DNA of 64,000 bases from Muscardinus avellanarius (GCA_963383645.1 OY726572.1:22598792-22662791), one strand, 5' to 3'. Shown: positions 1 through 12,723, counted from the first letter of the stretch. The notes: generated by a model not told the origin, from the sequence alone. Program-made: numbers and translations.

Positions 1-3000
1 TCTGCGTTGCCCGGCCGTGTGGCCTCTACACTGTCTTCTAGAACACCGGAGAAAAGAGGAGCCAGACTTGGCCTCCATGGGCCCATGTGGACAAGTGGCC
101 CAGTTCCCGGGAAGTTCTAGGCATGGGAGGTAAATAGAGCTCCTGAAACAGGCCCAGCAGGGGACCAGAAAACAGCTGGGAGAGGGCGCGCCTCACTGCC
201 TCGAGGTCCCCGGCTGTGCGGGAGCTGGAGGGACCTGCTCCGATGCCCATGCCCTTCATGGGCACCAGGAGGCACCCGGGCCCACGGCAGGGTGTGACAA
301 TGGTGGCGAGGACCTCCATTGCTGCTTGCCGGGTGTCTACTCTGTGCCAGTGATGGGGTCAAGCCCCCTCTCCATATTACCTCCTGCCCTCAGGACGGCA
401 CCAAGAGCTAGGACTTTCTACCCCATGTTACAGACAGCTTTGACAATTCAAAGCTCGAAAGAGTGACCACACAGTTCCTAATACACATCACTGGGCCTAC
501 TGGGTCCATCGCCCAAGCAGCAGTCTCTGGGGGCCAGCTACCTTGTCAGAGTACGTTGGTGGCTCCGTGTGGAGGAGGAGGCCGAGCGGCAGGTGTCTGG
601 CCGCACCCAGAGCATCTGGGTTGTCTCTGTCACTCTGGAAAGGGTGCAGTGTCCTCATGGCATTTGGGAGCCCTTCTCCAGGACCCAAGAGACCCAGGCT
701 AGGGGTGAAGGCTGGGAGCTCCCTACCCCAGCATCCTCTTTGCCCCTCCCCGGCTGTTGCTCTGGTCTGGGCTCCACTCCTGCCACTCTGAGAAAAAGCC
801 AGGCAGACAGCCTAAAGGGGGGCAGCGACCTTTCCTCGGGTGCTTATCAACAAGTCACCTGGTGTCTGGAGTCTCAGGGCTGTCAAGACCATCTGCTCCC
901 AGGTAGGTAAACTGAGGCCCATAGAGGGACAGGAGCCCCAACCTGCTGCTAGTTCGGAGCTCTTTCACCTGCTGGGCGGGGCAAGACCTGGGTGGAAAGG
1001 AAGATCTCAGAGGTCCCATGGGGAGGCAGAGGTCCTGGATCCGGGGATCCTTCCAAACACTGCTTCCTTGTACAGTGAAGAAGCCGTGTTAGACACGGCC
1101 ACCCTTGCAAAGGGGCAGGCAGGGGTGAAATGCATCACCCCATCCACATGTACACACAGCAGCTCAGCACACCTAGGCCCGGGACTAGGCTGCCCGGGGC
1201 ACACCTTTTTCTAACTTGCCCACGAGCTTCTAGAGGCCACCTGTAGCTCTGACTCCTCACCTGTCATAGAGGGCCCTCCAGCTGGCCGGGGACTGTGGGT
1301 TAGGCTGGTGTAATGCCCCCTTCCCCCAGGCCTTCATGGGAGGGCGCTGTGCTCTGGGAAGGCCCGCCTGGGCCCTGGGCTAAACCCTCCTCCCCTGGGC
1401 TGGGGGCTGCTGGGATTCTGTTCCCATTTCCGGGGCCCTTTCCTCAAATTGTGCCTGTCCCTGCCAGGGCCACTTGCACCTCTCTGGGCTCCTGCCTCTC
1501 TGCCCCTAGCCCGGGCCCACACATAAGTGGGGCTGCCATACCTGCTCAATCAGGCCCTCAGGACTCTGACCCAGCTTTCCTGTGCCCCCCCCCATGCTGT
1601 GTGTGCACCACGTCCCAGGGCATGGAGCTAGGAAGCCCCACACGCGTGGGCCAGCCCTGGTGCCAACCTCCCTGTCGGGGGGGGGGGGCTGTCGCAGGCC
1701 GGTATCCAGCCCACCTTCCTCGTTGAGCCATGCAGTGGTGGAAGTGACTGTCCTCTGCCCCTGCCAAGGGCTGGCGAGGGGCAGGTCTTGAGGAGGATCT
1801 GCCTGCCTCTAAAGCCGGGCCCAGCCCCTGCACCATCCCAGCCAGCCCAGAAGGCCTCAGGGGAAGAGGAACACTGTTGGAGAGGCTGGGCGCCGGGCCA
1901 CCCCAGGCCACCAGACAGCCATCCATGGTGGATCCTGACACTTCTAGGCCTGGGCTTTCTCCTTCTCTCCTGTTCCTCCATTCCGAGGTGCGGAGCCACC
2001 CAGCCTGACAGGCTGACGGAGGACTGAGGGATGGAGAGCTTGGAGTTTCATGTCTCCTTTCTTCCAGGGGCTCAAAGCACTTTTATAAGCATTAAACTCC
2101 TTCATCCACCCTAGCTGTTGTCTTGTTTGTTCTTTATATTCTATTATTAGCTGAGGTGTTGTGTTTAATCCTCAGGCAATGCACAGCAAGGGGAATCCCC
2201 ACGCCAGGCGTGGGGGAGGCAGGGACGCAAGGGCCAGGTCCCACCCAGGCCTGTGCCCAGCCCTCCTCCTCCTTGGGCTGCCTCGGGCCAGGGGCAGCCG
2301 GCAGGGGAGGTGTCCTGGGAGGACAGGGAGGAGTTGAGGTGGTGACTAGGGCAGAGGGTGTGAGGAGCCGGAGCACTGCACAGGAAGTCAGGCAGCCGGG
2401 GCGGCTGTGCCACTGTGGGGGGGCATGGTGCCTACAGCCCCTGCTTTAGTCACAGGACAAGGAGACTCTCCCGAGTAGCAAACCACAGCCAGCGGGAGCA
2501 TCTTGTAAACCCTAAAGCTCTGCACCGATGTCCAGGGCACTGTTTCGCTCTGTAGCATCGGGGAAGGAGCCTGGTCCCTCTTCCCACACAGCCCTGAGCC
2601 TGAGTCCCTTGGCCCAGAGGTCAGAGGGGAGGACGGGGGAGGAGCCTGAGCGGAGGGCCCTGCCAGGGACAGCCTAGTTACTTGCGTCCTCTTTAGGCTG
2701 GCCACTCGGGGCGAGGCCCGCACAGTGCAGCGTGTGGGTCGCTGACACGGTGCCTTCTGCCTAGAGCCTGAGCAGGGCTCATTTCTCGGCACTCAAGATT
2801 GTTGTCTGTTGTCACGCTTCACCTGTGGTGTCGAGTCTACAGAGACCAGCTCTCTCCGCAGGGCTTGCCCTGCCCCTTCTAGCAGGAGAAACCACCATTC
2901 TTCCCAAATAAATATAGTAATGATTCGGGTCCCCAATCCTTTGTCAACTATTCCAAACTCCCACAAGCTCTGAAAATTTAAGGTGTTTTTTTTTTCATAA

Positions 3001-3113
3001 CTTAAAACCTGGTCTAATCACCTATGAGGCTACCTGTAGGCTTAATTATTACTGCTTAGGGTAGTCTTCATAAATTTTTGTGAGGAAATATTGTGTTTGA
3101 TCATGAGGCCTTT
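1..3113. other. Intergenic, no gene recognised
   Basis: Moderately G/C-rich, CpG-poor unique DNA. C and G homopolymers occur at about 1586-1595 and 1677-1688. Open frames of up to 137 codons occur on both strands but none resembles a known protein, and overlapping frames of similar length on both strands argue for chance. No clear repeats or RNA genes seen. Confidence 0.6.
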
Positions 3114-3384
3114 GTATGTGTGGTGCTGGGAATTGAACCCGGGAGTATTCTACCTCTGAGCTATATCCCTAGCCCTATTTTATCTTTTATTTTGAAAACT
3201 GCAGGGATGTCAGAAGGCTAACCTCCCTGCAGGACCTCGCTTAGGCTCCCACCTGTGGAAAAGTCTCCACCAGGACAGAGCCACCCTGGGTCGGCCTGGG
3301 GCCAAGAGGACGCAAGTAAGTAGGCTTAGTCTCACTGAGGCTGAGGTGGGTGAAGCTGACCTCAAACCCACGATCCTCCTGTTG
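3114..3384 (-). mobile_element. Sciurid B1-dID SINE remnant, minus strand, interrupted
   Basis: 3114-3200 reads as the reverse complement of the ID half and linker (ctgggaattgaacccggga ... ccctatttta). A B1-like remainder (gtctcactgaggctgaggtg ... gatcctcctg) appears to resume at about 3326. About 125 bp of unrelated sequence, including arm A of an inverted repeat, lies between. The interruption is inferred from the broken SINE order. Confidence 0.5.
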
Positions 3385-3751
3385 TTACTGGGTAATAATT
3401 TTCACCTCAGCTTTCAGAAAGAAAGCATGAGTGGGGGAACCTGAGCGAGGGAAGGCACAGTGTAAAGGAGGCCATGATAAAGAAGGGCGTTGGTTTATGT
3501 TCCAGAGGAAAGCCTCTGGAGTGGCCATTTTAAGAGGAAAGTGTCATGGAGTTCTTGGCATGAAAGCCTTATATTCCGTCTGGACACTTTCTTCCTCGTG
3601 CATATTCTAGTTGGGGTGGTTGACTGTCTTTCTCTGGACACGCCTTGCTGCATCAGGGTGGCTATGCCCTGTTGGAGATTTTTCCACAGGGTGGGGGCCT
3701 AAGCAAGTCCCTGCAGGGGGGTTAGCCTTCTGACATCCCTGCAATTTTCAA
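3192..3751. repeat. Inverted repeat of about 98 bp with 364-bp spacer
   Basis: Arm A (3192-3289, starting TTGAAAACTGCAGGGATGTC) is repeated in reverse complement at arm B (3654-3751). The arms are roughly 85-90 percent alike by eye, with only short indels. The body of the repeat (ctgcaggg ... cccaccctgtgg ...) is not a family I can name. An LTR fragment present in two orientations is one option and a non-autonomous DNA transposon another; no target-site duplication is evident. Confidence 0.65.
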
Positions 3752-3939
3752 GCCATAGATAATTTCATGTCAAAGGGGCTGTTTAGCGTCTTCTCTCAGG
3801 TGCTCTGGGTCTTATTCCTATTTTGCCCATCTGCTCATCCCTATCTATTTACTTAACACTGTCATTAGATTGCCTTTCCAAAAATCCAGAAACACATGCA
3901 TGCTGAAATCAGGTTTCTGTTAAGAAATGACAGATCTGT

Positions 3940-4145
3940 GATCACCAGCACTGCACATTGGCTTGGCCATGTCCTGGTCACTGTACTAAGCATCGCATGG
4001 ACTTCAGTTCATGGGGTACCAACAGCTCCATTTCCATGTTATAGATGCAGAAACCAAAATCCAGAAAGGTTAAGGGAACATCTCAACACCACATAGTTAA
4101 CTAAGGGTTAACTAGGGGTTGTCAGATTTGAATCTAGACAGCTGG
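3940..4145 (-). mobile_element. MIR-like old SINE fragment
   Basis: The order 'ctgtactaagcatcgcatgg ... gatgcagaaaccaaaatccagaaaggttaagg ... cacatagttaacta' resembles the reverse complement of the MIR core and 3' part. It is strongly diverged, as expected for a repeat of that age. Confidence 0.5.
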
Positions 4146-4827
4146 GGACTTTGGAGCCCGCAGGCCATGCCTGCTCCTGCCCAGAGCGGCCCAGCTGGAG
4201 TGCCCTAGGAGCAGCCCAGGTTGAATCTGTCCAGCCCATCAGGAAAGAGCTTAAAATAGAAGAAGTTCCCATGGAAAGTTTTAAGATTCCACTGGATTGA
4301 AACCAGATGACCCTGTGCAAGCAGACGTCACCAGCAGGCACAGGGGCTGGGCCTGAGCTGGGTTCTCCCTGCCTGTTCCCAGCCTGTCCCCGGGAGGGAC
4401 TGCCCTGGGGGGTGCAAACAGGCCAGCGGGGAAGGAGCCCAGGGACCCTGGACACCAGACGGGCAGGGCTGGATGACGGGAAAGGGCCGGAGATGATTTC
4501 CCTGCGGGGAGAGAAGTGTCCCCATACTTTCGCTGGCTCCATCTGTTTTCCAGTTACTAAAGATGAACTTTGGGGGAGTATCCCCCACCATCACATTTTA
4601 TAGTCATTTCTGTGCTCCTCTCTGTAGTCCATTGCATGTTCCACCATATAGTAATCATGCACGTATCCTGTGCTGAACTGACCCACAGACTGTGCTGTGA
4701 TCCACTGCGACAATCTCCCCTGACCCAGAAACTAAACCCACTGCAGCTCCTACAAGGACAAGGCCATTGGGAACCTTTGAGTCTGAACTGGGTTTTACAT
4801 GCTATTAGGCTGGGCATGGCTGATCAT

Positions 4828-5046
4828 AGCTGGGTATGGTGGTACATGCCTGTAATCCCAGTACTTGGGAGGCTGAGATAGGAGGATCACAGGTTTGAGG
4901 ACAGCCTCAGCAACTTAGCAAGACTCTTGGCAACCTATCAAGACCCTGTGTCAAAAGAAAAATTTAAAAAAGGCTGGAGGTGCACCTTGGAGGTAGAGTG
5001 CCCCTGGGTCCAATCCCCTGTACCACACACAAGTGCACACACAAAA
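4828..5046 (+). mobile_element. Sciurid B1-dID SINE, plus strand
   Basis: The left half runs agctgggtatggtggtacat ... ggaggctgagataggaggat, the linker is A-rich, and the right half runs ggctggaggtgcaccttgg ... ccaatcccctgtaccacaca. It is diverged and ends in a CA/A-rich tail. Confidence 0.85.
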
Positions 5047-7464
5047 AGAGATCAGTGTTGGTTTTATTAATGATTACTAAAACTTGGCAGTGTAGTTACG
5101 TTTTAGAGAAACCTCATTCAGCTGGAGATAAAACCTAAACTATTTATGGATAAAATAATATGATATCTAGGACTATTTCAAAATACCCCTCCTCCCCACA
5201 AAGTGGGCTGAGAAGTAAGAAGATGAGGAAATGTCAATGAAGCTGAGCACTGCTTTCACGGGGGCCTTGAAACTTCCTTTTTCTTATCTTGTGTGAGTTT
5301 CAGCTTGTCATGATTTGAGTTGCAAGCAGAGGCAGGTGTGCGTGCGCTTCCAGAGGGCACAAATGACCTCCCTCACTCCCATCTTGCAAGTCTGAGGGCT
5401 CCAGGCTCCCTGGAGATGGCGGATGAGAGATGAGTGGCCGGCAGCGGAGGGCCCTGGCAGAGGCCAGTCGCAGTGGAGGCCGGTAGCCTCGGGCCTCGGC
5501 TCAGATGAGAGCACTTCAGTTTGTACAAGAGAAACTCCCTGCTCCCTCTAATCCTCACATCCAACCAGACACCCATCCCATTTCTTCTCCCTCCAAAACC
5601 TCTCTCAGATACCTGTCCTCTTAGCCACCCATGTGTGCAAACCACCCTGTGTCTCACCCAAACCCTTCCAACAGCCCCTGGACGCCACCCAGGCCGCTGT
5701 CCATCCCCCTCGGCCCTCCTTGCACTACCCACTCCACCTGAGTCCACCTCCTACCCTCAGAGCGGTGGGGACGCTGAGAACAACACATGCTCACTTGGTG
5801 CCTGAGAGCTTTGGGGGTGAACAGACCACACCTCCAGCCCCAGAGATTCCAGGCTGCAACCCTGAAGCAGAAAGCAAGTGCAGGGGTGGGCCCCCTGGGC
5901 ATCATACCCTTGGGCATCATGCTCTTGGTCTGAGCAGAAGTCTGATGTGGATGCAGGGGCCTGGGCAGGCAGACTTCCTGAGAAGTCAAGGCTGGGAATT
6001 GATGGCTGCTCTTCACTCTAATGACCACCCAGAAAGGTCACTATGGCCACAGCAGCCGCTGCAGATAAGATTTCTGAGGGCCCAAGTCCAGACCCTGCAG
6101 AGAGGACACCGGTGTCCTGGGCGGGGCTGCTGGGCTCCTCTTGGCTCTGGAGCCGGGCTGCAGCTGGGCAGTCGGGTAGCTAGATGGCAAGGGAAATGCC
6201 ATCCCACCCCATCCAGAGCAGGTTACCCTGGCAGCAGGGAGAACAGGGACGTGTGGAGGACTGGGAGGCAAACCTACTCCCTGGAGCCCGGCCGCACTGG
6301 AGTCTGGATAATTGGAAAGGCATTCCTATTGATTCCTTCCATCTCCACCAAAGCTTAATGAAGAAAAGGGCTTTCCTGGGCCTCCCGAGCCGCCACACAC
6401 AGCCTGGGCAGGCCCCACAGGCCAGGAGGGCCCAGCGGCTTGATTTTCCCAGGCCCCTCCCACCCAGAGCTGGGCCAGGAGGCAGCTTCTCAGTCACGCA
6501 GCAGCCTGGGAGGTGGCCCTAAGCCTGGGCCTCCTGCCAGGGCGTGAGGAAGGGGGAGCCGAGCTCAGACACCAGGCTCTCTGCCCTTGGTGGTGCCTCT
6601 TCCCCACCCCCAGGGCACCCCTGGGCCTCAGAGCCCAGCTCAGAGCTCTGCCTACCTCTGCTCCAAGGCCCAAGTCCTGAGGCTGGAGGAGCGGGAACAG
6701 GTCAATGCAGGAGAAGGCGGCCAGGGACTGGCGGGGAGCGCTGCCAGGGGAGAGCTGCCAGGGCAGGCAGCCGTGGCCACCTAGGTGACTCCTGATAGCC
6801 AATGATGCCTCGGGACGGTTTTAGTGGGATGGGGAGATTCTGGCTGTCCTGTAGCCAGCCCTGCCGGCAGCATGGATTTGCCTGTTCCAGCTGAGCTCTG
6901 GAGCCAGCCCTGCTGGGTTCCCTCCCAAGCTCTCCCAGAGACCACCCACATGAGCTCTGTCTATGAGGACTCTTCTCCAGATTCCCTCAGCTCACAAACC
7001 CACTGTCTGTCTCTGGCCTGCTCAGCCCCACGGCTGACCCTAACAGCCATCCGGGCCACAGGCCACGGGGAGAGTGGTGCCAGAATGCCTGGAAGCAGGG
7101 GAGGGGCCATCTTTGCACTGGGACACCTCTCACCTGATTGGCGCCGGAGGACACAGGCCTTTGAGAGGAGCCCAGGCCTAAAGCTGGGGATGGAGGGACT
7201 GTGGCCTCCCCCTGCTTAGCCCCAGTCTGCCCTTGATCTCTCGGCTCTGCCCCAATGGCACTCGTTGCTGCCACTCCTGAACTGTGGCGTGGATGGGCAC
7301 TTCTCTTGAGGGTGCCCTGTGCCTCCTCCCTGCCAGTCTGTGTTCTACCGTACTTTCTCTAAATATGCACACAACACACCTTTCAGAATCCTGCATCTCT
7401 CTGCCGCAGGCCTGGGTTCCTGGTATTCCCTGATCAGGACCACAGGCCCTAGTGCCTGGTGGTC
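5047..7464. other. Intergenic, no gene recognised
   Basis: Unique-looking sequence with only chance open frames (the longest is about 241 codons at 5633-6358, without start-context, splice or family support). No repeats clear enough to name. Confidence 0.5.
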
Positions 7465-7552
7465 CAGTTCCAGTCCTAGAACCTCCACTTCCCAGCTGGG
7501 TGACCTTGGGCAAGACACTGGAGCTTGGTTGCCTCATCCATAAAATGGGAAT
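7465..7552 (+). mobile_element. MIR fragment
   Basis: The order cagctgggtgaccttgggca ... ttgcctcatccataaaatggga matches the MIR core in the + direction. The fragment is truncated where a SINE begins. Confidence 0.65.
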
Positions 7553-7955
7553 AGCCCAGCGCTGTGGCACGCACCTATAATCTCAGCTACTTGGGAGACT
7601 GAGGCAGGAGGATTGTAAGTTCAAGGCCAGCCTGCGCAACTTTGCAAGACCTATCTCAAAATAAAAATAGAGCCAGACGTGGTGGCACACACTTATAATC
7701 CCAGTACTTGGGAGGCTGAGATAGGAGGATAGCAGGTTCACAGCCAGCCTCAGCCACTTAGTGAGGCCCTCTGACACTTAGAGAGACCCTGTTTCAAAAT
7801 AAAAAAATAAAAAATCGGAATGGGGATGTAGCTTGGTGGTAGAATGTCTCTGGGTTCAATCCCCAGTACTGCAAAAATAAATAAATAAAAAATAAGAAGC
7901 GTTGGGAAGCTCAGAGGTAGAGCACCTGTGGGTTCAACCCTCAGTACTACTAACT
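7553..7955 (+). mobile_element. Nested sciurid SINEs (one inserted in another)
   Basis: An outer B1-like half at 7553-7670 is followed by a complete dimeric SINE at 7671-7885, and then by the missing ID half of the outer copy (about 7897-7955, gggaagctcagaggtagagc ... aaccctcagtactac). The inner copy entered the A-rich linker of the outer one. Confidence 0.8.
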
Positions 7956-9677
7956 AATGGCCACAGGCCACTTCACCCGTTGTATTTCAATAAGGATTAA
8001 ATGAATGAAACATGAGCGTGACTTGCTTGGTCTGGGACGGTGCTCATTCAGCGTTACGTAATGATAGCAGTGTTTTCTATCAGTATCCCTGGAAAGAGTG
8101 TAGTTCTCTGTGGACAGGAACATGACTTTTCATTTCTGTTTCTTTCCCTTCCTGCTCTACCCCCCATTTCCCCTGGTATCCTGTCTGATCTGCAGGCCCA
8201 ATAAGAATTTAGTTCAAGTGGAAGGAAACAGGCCCATTCAGAAAGCAGAGGGTCCTCCCTTTCCCAGAAGTGGCCAGATTTGAACTGAGGTGATGCTATG
8301 TCTCTTCAGCCGCCCTGGGTCCAGCCTGCCATCCAGACCCCTTCTGAGGAAGCAGAACTCATCGTCTGCCTTGGAAAGGAGGCCGCAGCTCAGCCAGGGC
8401 CGCACATGCTGAGGGCCACACTGGGAATGGGGACCCCTGAGATTCCTGGCTGTTTCTTGGAGCAAAGGTTGCATTTTGCTTCCTTTCTAGGCCATTGCTA
8501 ACAGGGACCGTGGGCCAGTCCCAAACATTCTGAGCCTTGGGCCTGTCATCTGGGAACTGAACACTCTATGAAAGCCTAGCTGCTGGAATAGGTGATGAGA
8601 TAATAAAGCCCAGAGGTTGGGATGAGATGGGTATTCAACACACAAGGTCCATCTGCCCCTTCCCCTATGCCTGCCCCTGGCATATCCTGTCCCTCATCTG
8701 ATTGGCAGCAAAAGGGACTTGGGGAGAGAGGACCTGGTGGGGAAGGGAGGTCTCTCCAGGCTCAGACTACTGCTGTCTTCCGGCATTTCCTAGAGAATGT
8801 GGCTCAGGGCTAGGTACCAGAACACAGAAGGTCTACCCTTGTGTTGGGCGCAGGTAGCACCTGGGGCCTTCAGGATAGAGTTCTGGCTGCTTTACCTCCC
8901 TGCGCTTCCTCATGAGCCTCAGGAAGCCCAAACCCTGGGCCATACCTGATCCTGCATTTAGAGTCCCACACTCGCTCCCAATGGCTCAGGTGCCAGAAAA
9001 CCCCCTTCAGCCATCCCAAGTCCTCCGGAGTCTTGGCTAAATCTGGAGATCCCTTCCCAGTGGGGCCTCAGCCCAGCTGCCCCCCTGAACCCTCCACAGC
9101 CGGTCAGAGCAAGCACCATTTCCCTCTGGGGACCGCTGACGCTTGGGGCTTGAGTCTTTTCTGGTTTATCTAGAGGAAGGAAAATGACGTCATGAGGTAA
9201 ACCACACAGCCTAAAACCACGAGGCCTATGCCCCAGTGATGTCTGCTCTTCAGCAAAAATCGTTCGTGTGTATGGAGGGATGGGGAGCCCGGGTCATTCT
9301 GGGCAGAGAGTAGCTGGGGAAGCAGAGGGTTTTTTTTAACACGGAACCCCAAGGAGGAAAGAGCATTTGGAGGATGAACGTCAGAGGCCTGGCTCGTGGC
9401 CGAGGGGGTGTTGCGGAGCCTCGTCCTTCCTGATGGAAGGTACTGCTGGGCGGTGTGCACTGCTGTTCACGAGGTCCTGGGCTGGGCGCTTGCAGTACTC
9501 AAGATTGCATTTACTAGGGCAAGCGAAAGAATAATTATCTCAACAGCGCATGCTATTTGTGTTATCAGTTACCTCATTACCTCCTCCTTGACCCCGGGAG
9601 ATGGGACTTCATGCATGGGTGCTGTCCACGTGTGCAGACATGGGGAGGGGAGGCTGGTGGCACCCTGGTTTATGGTT
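7956..9677. other. Intergenic unique DNA with one perfect CRE
   Basis: No gene or repeat recognised. A palindromic TGACGTCA occurs at 9185-9192 in aaaaTGACGTCAtgagg. A single such 8-mer is about what chance allows in 64 kb. Confidence 0.5.
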
Positions 9678-9892
9678 TTTGTTTGTTTGTTTGGTGATAC
9701 TGAGGATTGAACCCAGGGCTGTTCTACTTCCGAGCTATACCCCTAGCCCTATTTTATTTTTTACTTTGAAATAGTGTCTCACTAAGTTGCTAAGGGCCTC
9801 ACTAAGTTGCTGAGGCTGGCCTCGAACCTTCACTCCTCCTGTCTCAACCTCCCAAGTACTGGGATTACAGGTATAGGCCACTGTGCCCGGTT
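9678..9892 (-). mobile_element. Sciurid B1-dID SINE, minus strand
   Basis: The copy starts with a (TTTG) tail, then the reverse complement of the ID half (tgaggattgaacccagggct ... cccctagccc), then the B1 half ending aggccactgtgcccgg. Full length. Confidence 0.9.
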
Positions 9893-10680
9893 GGTCTATG
9901 CTTTTGGCCTCTAAGTGCAAAGTTTGCCAACAGGCTGGCTGGCTGTTTGCCTGAGGCCTGCGTAAAGGGCTCTGGGCTACAAGTGCAGATCCCACCTACT
10001 AACTGTGATCCTGGGGGGGCCTGTTTCTTTACCTTGTAGGTGAGAAATTTCCCAAGATGCACCTTACTCTTTCCTATCATTTCAATGCTCTTGGCAGAGG
10101 CTTGAGGGGGTTTCTCCAGAGATCTTGGCTTCTGAGCAGGCTGGGGACTGAGCCTGGTGAGCTGGCAGAGGCCGGAGCTCTGTTGGATGGGAGGCAGTGG
10201 CAGTGGTGGGTCAACGCCTTAAGGACGTTCTCTGCATCTGGGTGTGTCTGGTGTGATCCCCAGGGGGATCCTGAAGCCAGGGACTTTCCACATGCCCTAA
10301 CCTGCCCTGGGCCCTCTACCTCAGAGTGGGTGGGTCCCCAGCCCAGCTCTGACCACTCTGAGGCCTGCAGGGATGGCTGTCTCAGCCCAAGGGTTGCCTG
10401 ACCACAGACCCGGGGCCCACCTACTCTCATGGGCTCCTGACACCCAGCGTTTCTTCCTGGGAGCCACCCTTTGGGGATAAGGCTCATCCCATAATTCTTA
10501 GTGTTAGAACAAAGAGGGATATCTAGACCCCCAGCCCAAGCCCCTTGCTTTCTAAGGAGTGAGCTGGGGCCAGAGGGGGAAGCAACTGGCCCAGGACCAC
10601 ACACACAATTAGCTAAGGGCAGGGCAGGAGCGTGAACTCAGGTCGGCTCTTGCGGTTGGGCCTTCCCTCCCCAACACTTC

Positions 10681-11070
10681 TTAGTTCGTTTTCCATTGCT
10701 AATAACACAATAACCTAGACTGGAAATGTTACAAAGAAAAGAGGGTTTATTTTGCCTCATGGTTCTGGTCCATGGTTCAAGAGCTGCCTCTGCCTTCTTG
10801 CTGGCCAAGTCCTGAGGTGGTGCAGGGCATCACATGGCGGGAGAAGGCGCATGAGACCCAGCCACGCTGACTTCTCTACATAGACTTACTCCAAAAAGAA
10901 GTCATTAAGCCATTAATCTATCAATCACATGCCCGGGTTAATCCATTCTTGAGGGCAGAGCCCTAACCACCTCTTAAAGCATCCCACCTGGCCCCATCTC
11001 TTATTATCTCAGAATAGGGATTAAGTTCCACCCTGACTTGCAGAGGAGACAGACTGCATTAAAACCACAA
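10681..11070 (+). mobile_element. Ancient mammalian interspersed repeat, family uncertain
   Basis: The segment reads ttccattgctaataacac ... gggtttattttgcctcatgg ... cacatggcgggagaaggcg ... gttaatccattcttgagggc ... cacctcttaaagcatcccac. This word order is that of a widespread dispersed mammalian repeat. I do not assign its class with confidence. Confidence 0.6.
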
Positions 11071-11705
11071 AATTATCCGAAAATGTATTATTCATTGGAT
11101 CTTTTCTACAACACACCCCAGCTGCTAGCAGAGGCTAAGCCTGGGCTGGGGAGCCTTATGCGGGATGGAATGAACTGAGGGACCGTCCTAGGAGCCAGAG
11201 GCCAGAGGAGGCTGTCACAAAGGGGTGACCCTTTTTGCCACTTTCCCAGGGCCGACTTGGTGCTTCCGGCATGTGGATCCATCCTAAGCAACAGCCTAAT
11301 CCCAAACTTCTTGTTCAGTGGGTTTATGTCTCAGTGATGATGTTTTGACTTGTGGCCTAGGAAGACATGAAGTCTCAAGGGGTAAGCCGTGCTCCATGAT
11401 TCCTCTTGCTTGCAGTTCAGAATAGACCACCACCCTCCTGCCTGTTTGCAGGGGCTTTCAGATTAAAAAAGAGCAGCAGGCAGAGGGCAGGGCCTGGGAG
11501 CTTCTCTTCCCTTCCTGAGCTTCAGTGTCCTTGTCTATAAAATAGAAGTTCAGGTCAGATGGTCTCTGGGCCTCTTCTCAGCTCTAACAGCCAGATTCTG
11601 CCCCAGCTGGCTTTGGGAAGGTCCAGGTGATTTGGGCTGAAGACGGGCTTGAAGTCTAAGGCAAGCTCACCCTCTGCTTTTTGCTTGATCAGAAAGGAGA
11701 GAAGG

Positions 11706-11915
11706 GGCCAGGCATGGTGGCGCACGCTTGTAATCCCCACGCTTGGGAGGCGGAGACAGGAGGATCGCACAGGTTCGAAGCCAGCTTCACTGGCTTAAGA
11801 AACCCTGTTTCCAAATAAAGATATAAAAATAGGTCTGGGAGTGTAGCCCAGAGGTAGAAGGGTTTCCAGGAACCCCAGTACCACCCCCCCCCCCAAAAAA
11901 AAGAGAAGAAAAAAA
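11706..11915 (+). mobile_element. Sciurid SINE, 'gcttaagagaccctg' subfamily, with TSD
   Basis: The copy has the variant middle ccagcttcactggcttaaga ... gtttccaaataaag and the variant right half ggtctgggagtgtagcccag ... ccaggaaccccagtaccacc. Its flanks are a near-perfect direct repeat, AAAGGAGAGAAGGGGC, at 11693-11708 and 11914-11928. This is a clean retroposition hallmark and points to a younger copy. Confidence 0.9.
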
Positions 11916-12274
11916 AGGAGAGAAGGGGCATCTAAGCTGAAAGGCCTCCTGAATCCTAGAAGACCACGAGCCAGGCCCCAAGTGAGGAGCATTAGATGGA
12001 GAGGACAGGGTTATTTGACAAGGCCACAGGGCCAGGCAGGGCCCTGGCACACACGACGGCCTCAAGCTTGCCCCTGAAGGAAGCAGCCAGGCGGGCACCT
12101 CGCAGCCCCATCTCTGTCACCTGCTGCCTTGCCAGCGTCAGCCCCGCCCCACCAGCCGCCCCACCAGGCTGCCAGGCTGCTCTCCTCCTCGTTCACCCAT
12201 CGCTCTCGGAGTCAGTAGTTTGACCAGTGAGGAGGGGTGCGGGAGGCCGAGTGCCCAGCCCCCACTTCCAGCTG

Positions 12275-12435
12275 CGTGCCCCTGCGTCACTTTTCTTCTT
12301 GCCCTGCTTGAGTTGCTTGGCTGTGAAATGGGGATGTGAATACTATCTTCCTTAGCTGGCTCTTGGGACCTTAAATAAGCCAATCCCATAGGGTGCTTAG
12401 AACAGGGTCTTGCACATCTTAAGTGCTAAGTAATT
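12275..12435 (+). mobile_element. MIR-like fragment
   Basis: The order ttgcttggctgtgaaatggg ... tcttccttagctggctcttg ... cttagaacagggtcttgcac ... aagtgctaagtaa follows the 3' two thirds of MIR. Diverged. Confidence 0.6.
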
Positions 12436-12552
12436 CTATCATTCACTCATTCATTCATGGATTCTATCTTGCCTGTTTCCAAAATGATCTGAGATGCCTC
12501 ACAATAGAAACGCAAATGTAAAAGGCCTTTAAACTAAACCTAAGACTCATTG

Positions 12553-12723
12553 AGGCTGGTGGTGCATGTCTGTAACCCCAGTGCTTGAAAGGCTGAAACA
12601 GGAAGATCACATGTTTATGGACAGTCTCAGCAATTTACCAAGACACTGTTTCAAAATTAAAAGTAGAAAGGGCTGGGGATATAGCTCAGAGGTAGAATGC
12701 CCCTTCATTCAAGCCTCAGTAAG

